Shown here: piece by piece, positions 8,260-16,933 of the stretch
Position numbering within the stretch: position 1 is the first letter of the stretch
Layout: each line of letters begins with the position of its first letter
Made by a program: the position numbers and the translations under genes
Notes under the pieces: model-generated
The model's database searches: none
Seen by the model: the letters and a program-made list of their open reading frames with translations, nothing else
What the model was told of the DNA's origin: nothing
Source: Corynebacterium mycetoides
Lineage (GTDB): Bacteria > Actinomycetota > Actinomycetes > Mycobacteriales > Mycobacteriaceae
Direction of reading: 5' to 3'
Length of the DNA stretch: 64,000 nt
Assembly: GCF_900103625.1 (NCBI RefSeq)
Contig: NZ_LT629700.1
Location: forward strand, 1,798,001 to 1,862,000

Positions 8260-10653
8260 CTAGCCGAAAATCTCGTTGAGGCGGCTGCGGGCGTCATCAA
8301 TCTGGCGCTGCAGCTCCTCGAGCTCGGGCGGGGGACCTGCCTCCGGCGCCCGCGGCGCCTCGGGCGTGTTCCTCGTCTGAGTCTGCCGCGGCGCGGCGCC
8401 GTCGGACACGCTCAGCTTGACCAGCGAACCGGGGGCGAGGTTCGGGTCCGTCGGCTCGGCGGCGACCACGGTGCCCCGCGGCGCGCCGTCGCCGAAGACG
8501 GTCTGCAGCACCACGCGCAGGCCCTGGTCCTCCAGGTGCTTGCGCGCCGCGTCCGTGTCCAGCCCGACCACGGAGTCCAGCGCCGCCTGGCGGGTTCCGC
8601 GCTCGTAGAGGGCGCTGGACGCAGGTAGCCCCGCGTCGCGCGCACCCGGAACCGCGTTGGCCATACGGAACCACGCGTCCGCGGCCTCGTTGCCGCCGAA
8701 CAGGGTGCCCTCCGCGCACTGCCGCACCGGGCTCGTGCACAACGGGGTGGTCTGGGTGCCGTCGTTGAAGATGTAGGGGGCGCCCGACAGGGCGTTGTTG
8801 AACCCGAAGAACGCCGAGGACTGGTGCGACTCCGTCGTCCCTGTCTTGGCGGCCACCGGGGTGGTCCAGCCGGCCGCGGAGGCGGCGCGCTTCGCCGTGC
8901 CGCTCTTGACGTCCTCCGACATGCCCTGCGCGAGTGTCCCGGCGACCTCCTTGTCCACCACCTGTTCGCACGCCGGGCGCTCGATGAACACCTCCTGGCC
9001 GTGCTTGTCGGTCACGCGCGCGATCGGGTTGGGCTCGCACCAGCGCCCGTTCGAGGCCAAGGTGGCCCCGACATTGGAGAGCTCGAGGGCGTTGACAGCC
9101 ACGGGGCCGAGCACGAAGGAGCCCATGTTGCCGTCCACCACGGCCTGCTGGATGGAGCGCTGCCCGTCGTAGGTGCCGTCGGCGGTGTAAGAGCGCAGGC
9201 CGAGGCGCACCGCCATGTCCACTGTGGGCTTGACCCCGACCTTCTGCACCAGCTCGATGAAGGTGGTGTTGGGGGACTGCGCCAAAGCGTCGCGAAGCGA
9301 GAGCTTGTCGGCGTACCGCCCGGCGTTTTCCACGCAGTAGGCGTTCGGCGGGCAGTTCTTCGCGCCGCCCGCGCCCATGCCGTAGACCACGGAGCGCTCC
9401 GAGGTGTCCAGCATGGTTTCCAGCCCCATGCCCTGCTCGAGGGCCGCCCCGGCCGCGAAGATCTTGAACACCGACCCCGCTCCGTTGCCCACCAGCGAGG
9501 AGGGCTGCGGCATGATCGTCTGGTTCTGGGCGAGATCGAGGCCGTAGTAGCGTGACGACGCCATCGCGGCGATGTCCCGGGAATCCTCCCCCGGGCGCAC
9601 CACATTGAGCACGCCCGCGACGCCGTCGGCGTTCGGGGACACGCTCGTGCGGATGGCGTTGACGGCCGCCGCCTGCACGTCCGGGTCGAGCGTGGTGGTG
9701 ATGGTGTACGCGCCCGTTTCCAACTCGCCCTGCGACAGGCCCTTCGAGGCGAGGTAGCTCAAGGCGTAGTCGCACATGAAGCCGGCGTCCCCGGCGGCCA
9801 CGCAGCCGTCGGGAAGCAGGTTCGGCTGGGGGAGGGTATCCAGCGGCTCGGCAGACAGCGCGTCCGCCTCCTCCTGCGTGATGGACCCGTAGCCCGCCAT
9901 GTTCTGCAGCACGGTGTTGCGCCGCTGCGTCGCCCCCTCGGGGTTGGTGTAGGGGTTCAAATACTCCACGGACTGCAGCAGTCCGACGAGCAGCGCGGCC
10001 TGCTTGGGGCCCAGCTCGCTCGCGGGGACGTCGAAGTAGGTGCGCGCGGCTGCCTCGATGCCGTAGGAGTGGTTGCCAAAGGACACAAGATTCAGGTACC
10101 GGGTGAGGATCGTGTCCTTGTCTAAGGTCTTGTCCAGATCGGAGGCCATGCGCATCTCGCGCAGCTTGCGCGGGATGGACTGCTCGGTGGCGGCGGCGGC
10201 CTCCTCGTGCGAGTCGGCGTCGACAAGCCAGAGGTAGTTCTTCACATACTGCTGGTCGATGGTGGACGCGCCCTGCTCCACCCCGCCGGCGAGGAGATTG
10301 GTCACCATAGCGCGGGCGAAACCCTGCATGTCCACGCCCTCGTGCTCGTAGAAGCGGCGGTCCTCCGTGGACACCAGCGCATCCTTCGCGTACTGAGAGA
10401 TGGCCTCACTGGGCACCTCGTAGCGGCGCTGGTTAAACACCCAGGCAATGGGCGTGCCCTCGACGTCAGTCACGGTGGTCACGCCGGGGACGTGGCCGTC
10501 GTTGAGGTCGGAGAGGTTCGTCTGCATTGTCTGTGCCGTGCGCGCGACCGCCACCCCGCCCAGCCCGGCGACGGGGGCGAGGCACACGGCGACGGCGAGG
10601 CCCGCGGTAATGATTGCCAGGAGAAGTTTCCAGAGCGAAGTGAGTGCTGACAC
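8260..10653 (-). CDS. ponA: Bifunctional class A penicillin-binding protein with PASTA domain
   Basis: 797 residues. N-terminal membrane helix (about 8-36), then a family 51 glycosyltransferase domain with the catalytic Glu in STEDRRFYEHEG (E97) and the GASTIDQQYVKN motif. The transpeptidase domain has the SxxK serine in GSVFKIF (S394, K397), SPN (460-462) and KTGT (603-606). One PASTA domain follows (about 690-760) and then a Pro/Glu-rich tail. It polymerises and cross-links peptidoglycan outside the membrane. The start is GTG beside a G-rich Shine-Dalgarno stretch. It is divergent from the WhiB-like gene, as pbp1a and whcA are in C. glutamicum. Confidence 0.94.
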   Translation of the reverse strand: MSALTSLWKLLLAIITAGLAVAVCLAPVAGLGGVAVARTAQTMQTNLSDLNDGHVPGVTTVTDVEGTPIAWVFNQRRYEVPSEAISQYAKDALVSTEDRRFYEHEGVDMQGFARAMVTNLLAGGVEQGASTIDQQYVKNYLWLVDADSHEEAAAATEQSIPRKLREMRMASDLDKTLDKDTILTRYLNLVSFGNHSYGIEAAARTYFDVPASELGPKQAALLVGLLQSVEYLNPYTNPEGATQRRNTVLQNMAGYGSITQEEADALSAEPLDTLPQPNLLPDGCVAAGDAGFMCDYALSYLASKGLSQGELETGAYTITTTLDPDVQAAAVNAIRTSVSPNADGVAGVLNVVRPGEDSRDIAAMASSRYYGLDLAQNQTIMPQPSSLVGNGAGSVFKIFAAGAALEQGMGLETMLDTSERSVVYGMGAGGAKNCPPNAYCVENAGRYADKLSLRDALAQSPNTTFIELVQKVGVKPTVDMAVRLGLRSYTADGTYDGQRSIQQAVVDGNMGSFVLGPVAVNALELSNVGATLASNGRWCEPNPIARVTDKHGQEVFIERPACEQVVDKEVAGTLAQGMSEDVKSGTAKRAASAAGWTTPVAAKTGTTESHQSSAFFGFNNALSGAPYIFNDGTQTTPLCTSPVRQCAEGTLFGGNEAADAWFRMANAVPGARDAGLPASSALYERGTRQAALDSVVGLDTDAARKHLEDQGLRVVLQTVFGDGAPRGTVVAAEPTDPNLAPGSLVKLSVSDGAAPRQTQTRNTPEAPRAPEAGPPPELEELQRQIDDARSRLNEIFG

Positions 10654-10811
10654 CCCCTTACCCTAAACCACGCCACCAGCGCGGGGGAATAGTCAAGCCC
10701 CCCTATATGTGTGACCCATTCGACAATGCCGTGGCGCTGTGAATACACTTACAGACACTATTTTGTTCGGTTATGAAAACCACATCGCCTTAAAGCCTCA
10801 AAGGAGACGCT

Positions 10812-11138
10812 ATGACGACAACGCTGGGGCCCCGGAAGTCGGGTTCCGTGGGCCAGATGGTGATCGATCGCGGCGAGTGGGTCACCCTGGCGACGTGCCG
10901 CACGGGCGACCCGGACGCACTGTTCGTGCGCGGTGCGGAGCAGCGCAAGGCGGCGGCGATCTGCCGCGGCTGCCCGGTGGTGATGGAGTGCCGTGCCGAC
11001 GCGCTGGACAACCGCATCGAGTTCGGGGTGTGGGGCGGGCTGACCGAGCGCCAGCGCCGCGCCGTCCTGCGGCAGAACCCCCACGTGACCGACTGGGCGG
11101 CGCACCTCGCCTCCGGCGCCGAGGTCGCCGGGCTGTAA
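10812..11138 (+). CDS. whcA: WhiB-family Fe-S transcription regulator
   Basis: 108 residues. Four cysteines (C29, C51, C54, C60) in the C-Xn-CxxC-x5-C pattern bind a [4Fe-4S] cluster, followed by the G-V-W-G-G turn (residues 72-76) and a basic DNA-contact region (ERQRRAVLRQ). Its place beside the class A PBP matches whcA of C. glutamicum, which acts in the oxidative-stress response. AAAGGAG precedes the ATG. The symbol rests on synteny and is less certain than the family. Confidence 0.9.
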   Translation: MTTTLGPRKSGSVGQMVIDRGEWVTLATCRTGDPDALFVRGAEQRKAAAICRGCPVVMECRADALDNRIEFGVWGGLTERQRRAVLRQNPHVTDWAAHLASGAEVAGL

Positions 11139-11164
11139 TCGGTGCTGTAATTCGCACGGCTGGG

Positions 11165-11170
11165 TAGGAT
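11165..11170 (+). promoter_or_regulatory. -10 box for the 50-residue gene
   Basis: TAGGAT ends six bases before the ATG at 11177, matching the corynebacterial TANANT -10 pattern and implying a leaderless mRNA. Confidence 0.5.
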
Positions 11171-11176
11171 TGCCGC

Positions 11177-11329
11177 ATGACTAAATGGGAATACGCCACC
11201 GTGCCTCTTCTGACCCACGCCACCAAGCAGATCCTGGACACCTGGGGGGAAGACGGCTGGGAGCTCGTCACCATCACCCCCGGGCCCACCCCGGAGAACC
11301 TGGTCGCGTACATGAAGCGCGAGGCGTAG
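11177..11329 (+). CDS. Small conserved protein (DUF4177-like)
   Basis: 50 residues, beginning MTKWEYATVPLLTHATK and containing WGEDGWELVTITPGP, the signature of DUF4177-type small proteins. The stop is followed three bases later by the GTG of the RidA gene, so the two are one operon. C. glutamicum has a similar small gene between whcA and the RidA homologue. Function unknown. Confidence 0.85.
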   Translation: MTKWEYATVPLLTHATKQILDTWGEDGWELVTITPGPTPENLVAYMKREA

Positions 11330-11332
11330 GCC

Positions 11333-11797
11333 GTGGCGGAGACGTTCAGTGAGAAGCTTTCCGCCTTGGGCCTCGAACTCCCCGAGGTTGTAGCCCCGCT
11401 GGCCGCCTACGTCCCCGCCACCCGCGTGGGAAACCAGGTGTGGACCTCCGGCCAGCTCCCGCTCGTGGGCGGCGCGCTGCCCGCGCACGGCAAGGTGGGG
11501 GCGGAGGTGAGCCAGGACGAGGCTTACGACCTCGCCCGGCGCGCGTGCCTCAACGCGCTTGCCGCGGTGGACGCGGTGGCGGGCCTGGACAACGTCGCCC
11601 GGGTGCTCAAGGTGGTCGGGTTCGTGGCCTCCGCCCCTGACTTCACTGGCCAGCCCGCCGTGGTCAACGGCGCGAGCGAGCTCATCGGCGAGATTTTCGG
11701 TCAGGCCGGCGCGCACGCCCGCTCCGCCGTCGGCGTGGCGGTCCTGCCGCTGGACTCCCCCGTCGAGGTGGAGCTGGTCGTCGAGTTGCGGGACTAA
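11333..11797 (+). CDS. RidA/YjgF family protein
   Basis: 154 residues from GTG. Matches the longer actinobacterial RidA-like (YjgF/YER057c) subgroup, with WTSGQLPLVGG, CLNALAAVDAVAG and HARSAVGVAVLPLDSPVEVE. True RidA deaminates reactive enamine/imine intermediates and uses an Arg in the R-x-A/S-V motif, seen here as ARSAVGV. The subgroup's exact substrate is unknown. Probably cotranscribed with the upstream 50-residue gene. Confidence 0.88.
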   Translation: MAETFSEKLSALGLELPEVVAPLAAYVPATRVGNQVWTSGQLPLVGGALPAHGKVGAEVSQDEAYDLARRACLNALAAVDAVAGLDNVARVLKVVGFVASAPDFTGQPAVVNGASELIGEIFGQAGAHARSAVGVAVLPLDSPVEVELVVELRD

Positions 11798-11826
11798 AGC
11801 TGCGCAACAGCTGTAGGCTGGCATTT

Positions 11827-12648
11827 ATGGAGCATCCCGCTTACAGCCAACTGCGTCCGGTCACTCCCTCCGCGTCCGTCGTGCTCTGCCCGAACCCTAG
11901 CTACGCGGCGCTTGAGGGGACGAACTCCTGGGTCATCCGCGCCCCGGAGGACGAGTTCAGCATTGTTATTGACCCCGGCCCGGAAGATGAAGGGCACCTC
12001 AACGTCTTAAGTGCCAAGGGGGAGAAGGTCGCGCTCATCCTGCTCACGCACCGCCACCACGATCACGCGGACGGCGCCGAGCGCTTCCGCCAGCTCACCG
12101 GCGCCCCGGTCCGCGCGTTGGACCCCAAGTACTGCGCCGGCGCCGAGCCGCTTGTCGACGGCGAAGTGATCTCCCTCGACGGCGTCTCACCGCACATCAA
12201 GGTTGTGGCAACCCCGGGGCACACCAGCGACTCCGTGAGCTTCTTTATTTATACGGGCCCGATTGGTGAGGACGGCAGCGGGGACCTCGAAGGCATCGTC
12301 ACCGGCGACACCATCGCCGGGCGCCACACGACCATGATCTCAGAGACCGACGGCGACCTGGGAGATTATCTTGACACGCTGACCATGCTCGAGGAGCAGG
12401 GTGAGGGCGTGCCCCTCTTGCCGGGCCACGGGCCGGACGGCGAGAATGTGGCGTGGTTCGCGCGCAAGTACATTGACCGCCGCACGCACCGCCTCGAGCA
12501 GATCCGCCAGGCGCTCGCCGAGCACGGGCAGGACGCGGATATCAGCACGATCGTGGACGCGATCTACGACGATGTCGACCCGGTGCTGCGCGGCGCGGCG
12601 GAGCAATCCACCCGCGTCGCCCTGCGCTACATCCGCAACGAAGGCTAG
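11827..12648 (+). CDS. Metallo-beta-lactamase fold hydrolase
   Basis: 273 residues. Metal-binding motif LLTHRHHDHADG, with further ligands in ATPGHTSD, VTGDTIAG and LLPGHGPD, as in glyoxalase II and RNase Z/LACTB2-like enzymes. The C-terminal winged-helix-like part (ALRYIRNEG end) is typical of the LACTB2 group. Substrate not determinable. The ATG sits eight bases after TAGGCT, so it is possibly leaderless. Convergent with glxR, eight bases apart. Confidence 0.88.
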   Translation: MEHPAYSQLRPVTPSASVVLCPNPSYAALEGTNSWVIRAPEDEFSIVIDPGPEDEGHLNVLSAKGEKVALILLTHRHHDHADGAERFRQLTGAPVRALDPKYCAGAEPLVDGEVISLDGVSPHIKVVATPGHTSDSVSFFIYTGPIGEDGSGDLEGIVTGDTIAGRHTTMISETDGDLGDYLDTLTMLEEQGEGVPLLPGHGPDGENVAWFARKYIDRRTHRLEQIRQALAEHGQDADISTIVDAIYDDVDPVLRGAAEQSTRVALRYIRNEG

Positions 12649-12656
12649 AACGAGGG

Positions 12657-13340
12657 TTAGCGGGCGCGCCGGGCGAGGTTCTCGGTGTTGACGATGAGCA
12701 CGCTCTTGCCCTCGAGGCGGATCCAGCCGCGGTGGGCGAACGTGGCCAGCGCCTTGTTCACGGTCTCGCGCGAGGCGCCGACAAGTTGGGCGATCTCCTC
12801 CTGGGTGAGGTCGTGGTTGACGCGCAGCGCGCCGCCCTCCTGCGTGCCAAACCGGTTGGCCAGCTGCAGCAGCGTCTTGGCCACGCGGCCGGGGACGTCG
12901 GTGAAGATGAGGTCCGCGAGCGAGGCGTTGGTGCGGCGCAGGCGGCGGGCCAGCACGCGCAGGAGCTGTTGGGAAATCTCCGGGTAGTCGCTGATCCACT
13001 TCTTCAGGGAGTCCGAGTTCATAGTGGCCGCGGTGACCTCGGTGACGCAGACCGCCGAGGAGGTGCGCGGTCCGGGATCGAAGATGGACAGCTCGCCGAA
13101 CATGTCGGAAGGCCCCATGACGGAGAGCAGGTTCTCACGCCCGTCCGGGGCGTGGCGGGCCAGCTTCACCTTGCCCTCGATGATGATGTAGAGGCGGTCG
13201 CCGGGCTCGCCTTCGTCGAATATGGTCGTGCCGCGAGGGAAGTGGACATCCTCCATCTCGCTGATCAGCGCGGTCACCGCGTCGGCCTCCACGCCCTGGA
13301 AAATCCCGGCGCGGGCGAGGATGTCGTGCTCCCCAGTCAT
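12657..13340 (-). CDS. glxR: cAMP-responsive CRP/FNR-type global regulator GlxR
   Basis: 227 residues. N-terminal cyclic-nucleotide-binding domain with the phosphate-cassette region [16 protein letters not shown], then a winged helix with recognition region [20 protein letters not shown] (about 178-197). The sequence is nearly identical to C. glutamicum GlxR over its C-terminal half. Two ATGs are adjacent; the second (13340) has AGGAGG at five bases and matches GlxR's usual length. GlxR controls hundreds of corynebacterial genes in carbon metabolism. A candidate GlxR site lies 53 bases upstream. A membrane adenylate cyclase is encoded at 30793-32319. Confidence 0.96.
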   Translation of the reverse strand: MTGEHDILARAGIFQGVEADAVTALISEMEDVHFPRGTTIFDEGEPGDRLYIIIEGKVKLARHAPDGRENLLSVMGPSDMFGELSIFDPGPRTSSAVCVTEVTAATMNSDSLKKWISDYPEISQQLLRVLARRLRRTNASLADLIFTDVPGRVAKTLLQLANRFGTQEGGALRVNHDLTQEEIAQLVGASRETVNKALATFAHRGWIRLEGKSVLIVNTENLARRAR

Positions 13341-13392
13341 CATTCCTCCTACGATGCACGGCTGATTTACAGCAGCCACAGTACCATTGCCT

Positions 13393-13408
13393 TGGGACAT
13401 ACGTCACA
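13393..13408 (-). promoter_or_regulatory. Candidate GlxR operator in the glxR promoter
   Basis: TGGGACATACGTCACA fits TGTGA-N6-TCACA with one mismatch (the third base). Its place 53 bases upstream of the glxR start suggests autoregulation, which is known for GlxR in C. glutamicum. Confidence 0.6.
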
Positions 13409-13425
13409 AAAGGCGAAAAGTGTGG

Positions 13426-13518
13426 TCAATCAGCGAGCAGGCCGGCTTCAAGCCGCTCCATGCCCACCGCGAACGCGCCTAGGATCACGGGTGCCAACGC
13501 TGCATACAGAACCGTCAT
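13426..13518 (-). CDS. 30-residue membrane peptide
   Basis: Thirty residues: [20 protein letters not shown], then [10 protein letters not shown]. One hydrophobic helix with a charged C-terminal end, the pattern of small regulatory membrane proteins. A perfect TATAAT (13549-13544, minus strand) and a GAAAGG ribosome site precede it. The frame could extend 5' to 13686 but would then cross the promoter and nth. It lies upstream of glxR on the same strand. Function unknown; real-gene status rests on the promoter and composition. Confidence 0.55.
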   Translation of the reverse strand: MTVLYAALAPVILGAFAVGMERLEAGLLAD

Positions 13519-13543
13519 GGTGCCGATGCTACCTTTCGCCGCC

Positions 13544-13551
13544 ATTATAGT
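13544..13551. promoter_or_regulatory. Overlapping divergent -10 boxes
   Basis: ATTATAGT contains TATAGT on the plus strand (13546-13551), seven bases before the nth ATG, and TATAAT on the minus strand (13549-13544), serving the 30-residue gene. The two promoters share bases, so their use is probably mutually exclusive. The nth transcript would be leaderless. Confidence 0.55.
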
Positions 13552-13558
13552 GAGATGC

Positions 13559-14362
13559 ATGACTGACCTTACGGCCCCCGCCGCCTCGCTCACGCCGCAG
13601 CGCCGCCGTTCGGGAACCCACCCCGCCGCCCGCGGCCAGGAGACCGCGATCGGGCGGAAGAAACGCGCGCGGCGGATCAACCGCACGCTGGCGGCGGTGT
13701 TTCCCGACGCCCGCGCCGAGCTCGATTACACCACCCCGCTGGAGCTGCTGGTGGCCACTGTGCTCAGCGCCCAGACCACGGACGTGCGGGTCAACCAGGT
13801 CACCCCTGAGCTGTTCGCCCGCTTTCCGACGCCCGAGGCCTACGCCTCTGCCTCCCAGACCGATATCGAGGAGATTATCCGCCCCACCGGCTTCTACCGG
13901 GCGAAAGCTGCCAACCTCATCGGCCTCGGCCAGAAACTGGTGACGGATTTCGGCGGGGAGGTTCCCACCGCGCTGGATGATCTGGTGACGCTGCCCGGGG
14001 TGGGCCGCAAAACGGCGCACGTGGTGCGCGGCAACGCTTTCGACATGCCCGGGCTCACGGTGGACACGCACTTCCAGCGCCTCGTGCACCGGCTCGCGCT
14101 CACCGAGGAGACGGACCCGGTGGCCATCGAGCACGCCATCGCGGCGCTGGTGGAGAAGAAGGAGTGGACGATGTTTTCCCACCGCATCATCTTCCTCGGC
14201 CGCCGCGTGTGCCACGCGCGCACGCCCGCGTGCGGCGCCTGCCCGCTGCGGTTCGACTGCCCCAGCTTCGGGGCGGGCCCGACCGGCCCGGCGGAAGCGG
14301 CGGCGCGCGTGACCGGCCCGGAGCGCTCACACATCCTCGCATTCGCAGGAGTAGGGGAGTAG
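13559..14362 (+). CDS. nth: Endonuclease III (base-excision repair)
   Basis: 267 residues. Helix-hairpin-helix motif [12 protein letters not shown] with the catalytic Lys, the catalytic Asp in TVDTHF, and the [4Fe-4S] cluster cysteines in [17 protein letters not shown] (C-x6-C-x2-C-x5-C). It removes oxidised pyrimidines and cleaves the abasic site. A basic N-terminal extension of about 40 residues precedes the core. First gene of a likely operon with the thioredoxin-like and NUDIX genes; nth next to glxR is conserved in corynebacteria. Confidence 0.95.
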   Translation: MTDLTAPAASLTPQRRRSGTHPAARGQETAIGRKKRARRINRTLAAVFPDARAELDYTTPLELLVATVLSAQTTDVRVNQVTPELFARFPTPEAYASASQTDIEEIIRPTGFYRAKAANLIGLGQKLVTDFGGEVPTALDDLVTLPGVGRKTAHVVRGNAFDMPGLTVDTHFQRLVHRLALTEETDPVAIEHAIAALVEKKEWTMFSHRIIFLGRRVCHARTPACGACPLRFDCPSFGAGPTGPAEAAARVTGPERSHILAFAGVGE

Positions 14363-14368
14363 GCCACG

Positions 14369-14947
14369 GTGAACAGGTCCGTCCTGACAGGAGTCATCGC
14401 CGCCTTGGCGGCCACGGTCATCGTGCTCGCCGGGGCGTTCGTTCTGCTGCGGCCTTCGGGGGGAACTGCGTCGGATTCTTCTGGGGGTGCGTCGGGTGAG
14501 GCGTCGATAAGCAGCGGGCAGGCTGACATCGGCGCGCGCCCCGACTGCCCGGGGCCGGCCGTCGGCGGGGTGGAGCTCGAGTGCCTCGGCGGCGGGTACG
14601 CCCCGCCCAGCGGCGAAGTCACGGTAGTCAACGTGTGGGCGTGGTGGTGCGAGCCGTGCCGCGACGAGCTGCCAGTTCTGGCGGAGTACGCGGCCGCCCG
14701 CCCGGACGTCACCGTGGTGGGCGTGCACGCGGACGCGTCCGCGGCCAAGGGCGCGGCCCTGCTGACGGAGCTGGGCGTGGATTTGCCCAGCTACCAGGAC
14801 AGCACCAACGCGTTCGCCGGCACGCTGGGGCTGCCCGGGGTCATCCCGATCACGCTCGTGTTCCGCGGGGGCGAGCGCGTGGGCGTGTTCCCCGAGGTGT
14901 TCCACTCCGCCGCGGAGCTCGACGCGGCCGTGAGCGGGGTGCTGTAG
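14369..14947 (+). CDS. Secreted or membrane-anchored thioredoxin-like protein (TlpA/ResA type)
   Basis: 192 residues from GTG, six bases after the nth stop. N-terminal hydrophobic segment (about 7-28), then a Ser/Gly-rich linker and a thioredoxin fold with WAWWCEPCRDELP (CxxC active site) and the cis-proline in GVIPITLVF. It should reduce or shuffle disulfides outside the membrane. Contains one GCTTRTCGACG motif in reverse orientation that forces the rare codon ATA. The last base of its stop directly precedes the NUDIX ATG. Confidence 0.88.
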   Translation: MNRSVLTGVIAALAATVIVLAGAFVLLRPSGGTASDSSGGASGEASISSGQADIGARPDCPGPAVGGVELECLGGGYAPPSGEVTVVNVWAWWCEPCRDELPVLAEYAAARPDVTVVGVHADASAAKGAALLTELGVDLPSYQDSTNAFAGTLGLPGVIPITLVFRGGERVGVFPEVFHSAAELDAAVSGVL

Positions 14948-15643
14948 ATGGCTGACGTGCCCCTTCGCCCCGAGCTCGCGCCCGACTGGATGACGGGAAT
15001 GGTCGCTGGCATGGCGCAGGCGCGCAGCTCCGAGCGGATGCGCCGGACCCTGGACAGCCGCGCCCCGCGCGCAGGCGCCCCCGATGACTCCGCGGTGCTC
15101 ATGCTGCTCACCGGCGAGAGTCCGGACACCGCGGAGATCCTGCTCACCCACCGCACGCCCGCCATGCGTAGCCACTCCGGCCAGATGGCCTTCCCCGGCG
15201 GGCGTATCGACACCACCGATACAGGGCCCGTCGACGCCGCCCTGCGCGAGGCGTGGGAGGAGACCGGCCTTCAGCGTGAGCTGGTGATTCCCCTGGCCAC
15301 GCTAAACGCCGTGTCCACCGCCGGGAACCAGCGCGCCGTGCGCCCCGTCCTGGGGTACTCGGCCGACCCCGGGCATCCCCACCCGGCCAGCCCCGCGGAA
15401 ACCGACGACGTCTTCTTCGCCCCGGTCTCCGAGCTGCTCGAGCCGGGCAACCGCCTCACCGTGGGGGTCATGGGTTTCAAGGGCCCGGCGTTCACGATCA
15501 ACGGCTACCTCGTGTGGGGGTTTACGGGCCTGCTTCTCGACGTCATCTTCGACGCCGCCGGATGGACCCAGCCGTACGACACCACGGTTGTGCCGCTGCG
15601 CCGGGCGCTTTCGGGCTCGCGCAACGACGAGCGCTATTTCTGA
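14948..15643 (+). CDS. NUDIX hydrolase, CoA pyrophosphatase-like
   Basis: 231 residues. The UPF0035 motif (LLTHRTPAMRSHSGQMAFPGG) runs into the Nudix box GGRIDTTDTGPVDAALREAWEETGL, the arrangement found in CoA/NADH diphosphatases. It begins at the base after the preceding gene's stop. Cofactor preference is not proven. Confidence 0.88.
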   Translation: MADVPLRPELAPDWMTGMVAGMAQARSSERMRRTLDSRAPRAGAPDDSAVLMLLTGESPDTAEILLTHRTPAMRSHSGQMAFPGGRIDTTDTGPVDAALREAWEETGLQRELVIPLATLNAVSTAGNQRAVRPVLGYSADPGHPHPASPAETDDVFFAPVSELLEPGNRLTVGVMGFKGPAFTINGYLVWGFTGLLLDVIFDAAGWTQPYDTTVVPLRRALSGSRNDERYF

Positions 15644-15656
15644 CCGCGTCCGGGGT

Positions 15657-15730
15657 ACTATGAGCATTCGCTTGTCCGCACGTGGTCGCAAGGTAGAAGG
15701 TAGTAGAAGGTAGTAGGGAGTATCGCCGGT
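15657..15730 (+). promoter_or_regulatory. Promoter region with GAAGGTAGTA repeats before marP
   Basis: TACTAT at 15657-15662 is a reasonable -10 box. The following leader holds AGAAGGTAGTAGAAGGTAGTAGGGAG, two direct copies of GAAGGTAGTA plus partial ones. The G-rich repeats could help ribosome binding at the TTG start of marP or act as a regulatory leader. Confidence 0.4.
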
Positions 15731-16933
15731 TTGGACGCAGCCTTCATTGTCGACGCAATTTTGGTTCTTGCCATCATTGCCTCTTTCATCAGTGGCTGGC
15801 GCCGGGGTGCGTTGACGTCCATTCTGTCCACGGTGGGTATCGTCGCCGGGCTCATCGTCGGTCTCGCTGTCGCCCCGGCGCTGGTGAACGCCGCCGAAGC
15901 GCTCGCGTTCAAGCTGGCGATCCTGCTGGTCGTGGTGCTGATTTTCGCGGCGATGGGAAGCTCCGTGGGGGTCATCGTCGGCTCCAGGCTGCGCGACCGC
16001 GCGCGCTGGCGCTCCACGCAGGTGGTGGATTCCGTCGTGGGCTCGGTGTTCCAGGCTGTCGCGGTTGCGCTCGTGGTGTGGTTTATCTCGATCCCCCTGG
16101 CGTCGGCCGTCCCCGGCAAGGTCGGTGACGGGATCCGCCAGTCCGCGGTGCTGGGGGCGTTCAACGCCGCGGCACCTGCCGGGGCGGAACAGCTGCCGGC
16201 GCGGCTCGCCGCTTTGTTGAACGAATCAGGGCTTCCGCCACTGGTCTCACCTTTCGCGCCCACGGTCGGGCAGCAGGTCGACGCGCCCGACCCCGACGTG
16301 GTGGATGTCGCCATGGTGGAGCAGGCGCGCCCCAGCGTGGTCCACGTGATGGGCGACGCCGAATCCTGCAGCCGCAAGCTCATGGGGTCCGGGTTCGTCG
16401 CCGCCGACGACTACGTGATCACCAACGCCCACGTGGTGGCGGGCACAGGGGCGGTAGACCTTGACACTGTGCTCGGCGTCAAAAGCGCCGAGGTGGTCTA
16501 CTACAACCCGGACGTGGACATCGCCGTTCTGCGCGCCCCCGGCCTGGGGCTGGACCCGCTGCCGTTCGCGGACGCCGGTTTGGGAGCGGGCGACGACGCC
16601 GTGGTGATGGGGTATCCGCGCTCCGGCCCGTTCGAGGCGGCCCCGGCGCGGATTCGCAGCCGCATCAACATCGCCGGGCCCGACATCTACGCCACCGGGC
16701 GCGTCGAGCGCGAGGCCTACACGCTGCGCGGCAACATCCGCCAGGGCAACTCGGGCGGCCCGCTACTCACGCCCACCGGGGACGTCGCCGGCGTGATCTT
16801 CGGGGCGTCCGTGGACTCCAGCGACACCGGCTACGCACTGACCACGGACCAGGTGCTCTCTGTGGTGGGCCCGATCGCCGACCTGCGCGGGCTCACGGCA
16901 CCGGTGGACACCGGCGCGTGCGTCGCCGGTTAG
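15731..16933 (+). CDS. marP: Membrane serine protease, MarP-like
   Basis: 400 residues from TTG. A CvpA-like domain of four membrane helices (1-150) is followed by a periplasmic trypsin-like protease with triad H234 (TNAHVV), D263 (DVDIAV) and S341 (GNSGG). These positions almost equal those of Mycobacterium tuberculosis MarP, which survives acid and oxidative stress by processing cell-wall hydrolases. Two cysteines (near 213 and the C-terminus) fit the MarP disulfide. The stop overlaps that of the convergent hydrolase by two bases. Confidence 0.92.
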   Translation: MDAAFIVDAILVLAIIASFISGWRRGALTSILSTVGIVAGLIVGLAVAPALVNAAEALAFKLAILLVVVLIFAAMGSSVGVIVGSRLRDRARWRSTQVVDSVVGSVFQAVAVALVVWFISIPLASAVPGKVGDGIRQSAVLGAFNAAAPAGAEQLPARLAALLNESGLPPLVSPFAPTVGQQVDAPDPDVVDVAMVEQARPSVVHVMGDAESCSRKLMGSGFVAADDYVITNAHVVAGTGAVDLDTVLGVKSAEVVYYNPDVDIAVLRAPGLGLDPLPFADAGLGAGDDAVVMGYPRSGPFEAAPARIRSRINIAGPDIYATGRVEREAYTLRGNIRQGNSGGPLLTPTGDVAGVIFGASVDSSDTGYALTTDQVLSVVGPIADLRGLTAPVDTGACVAG

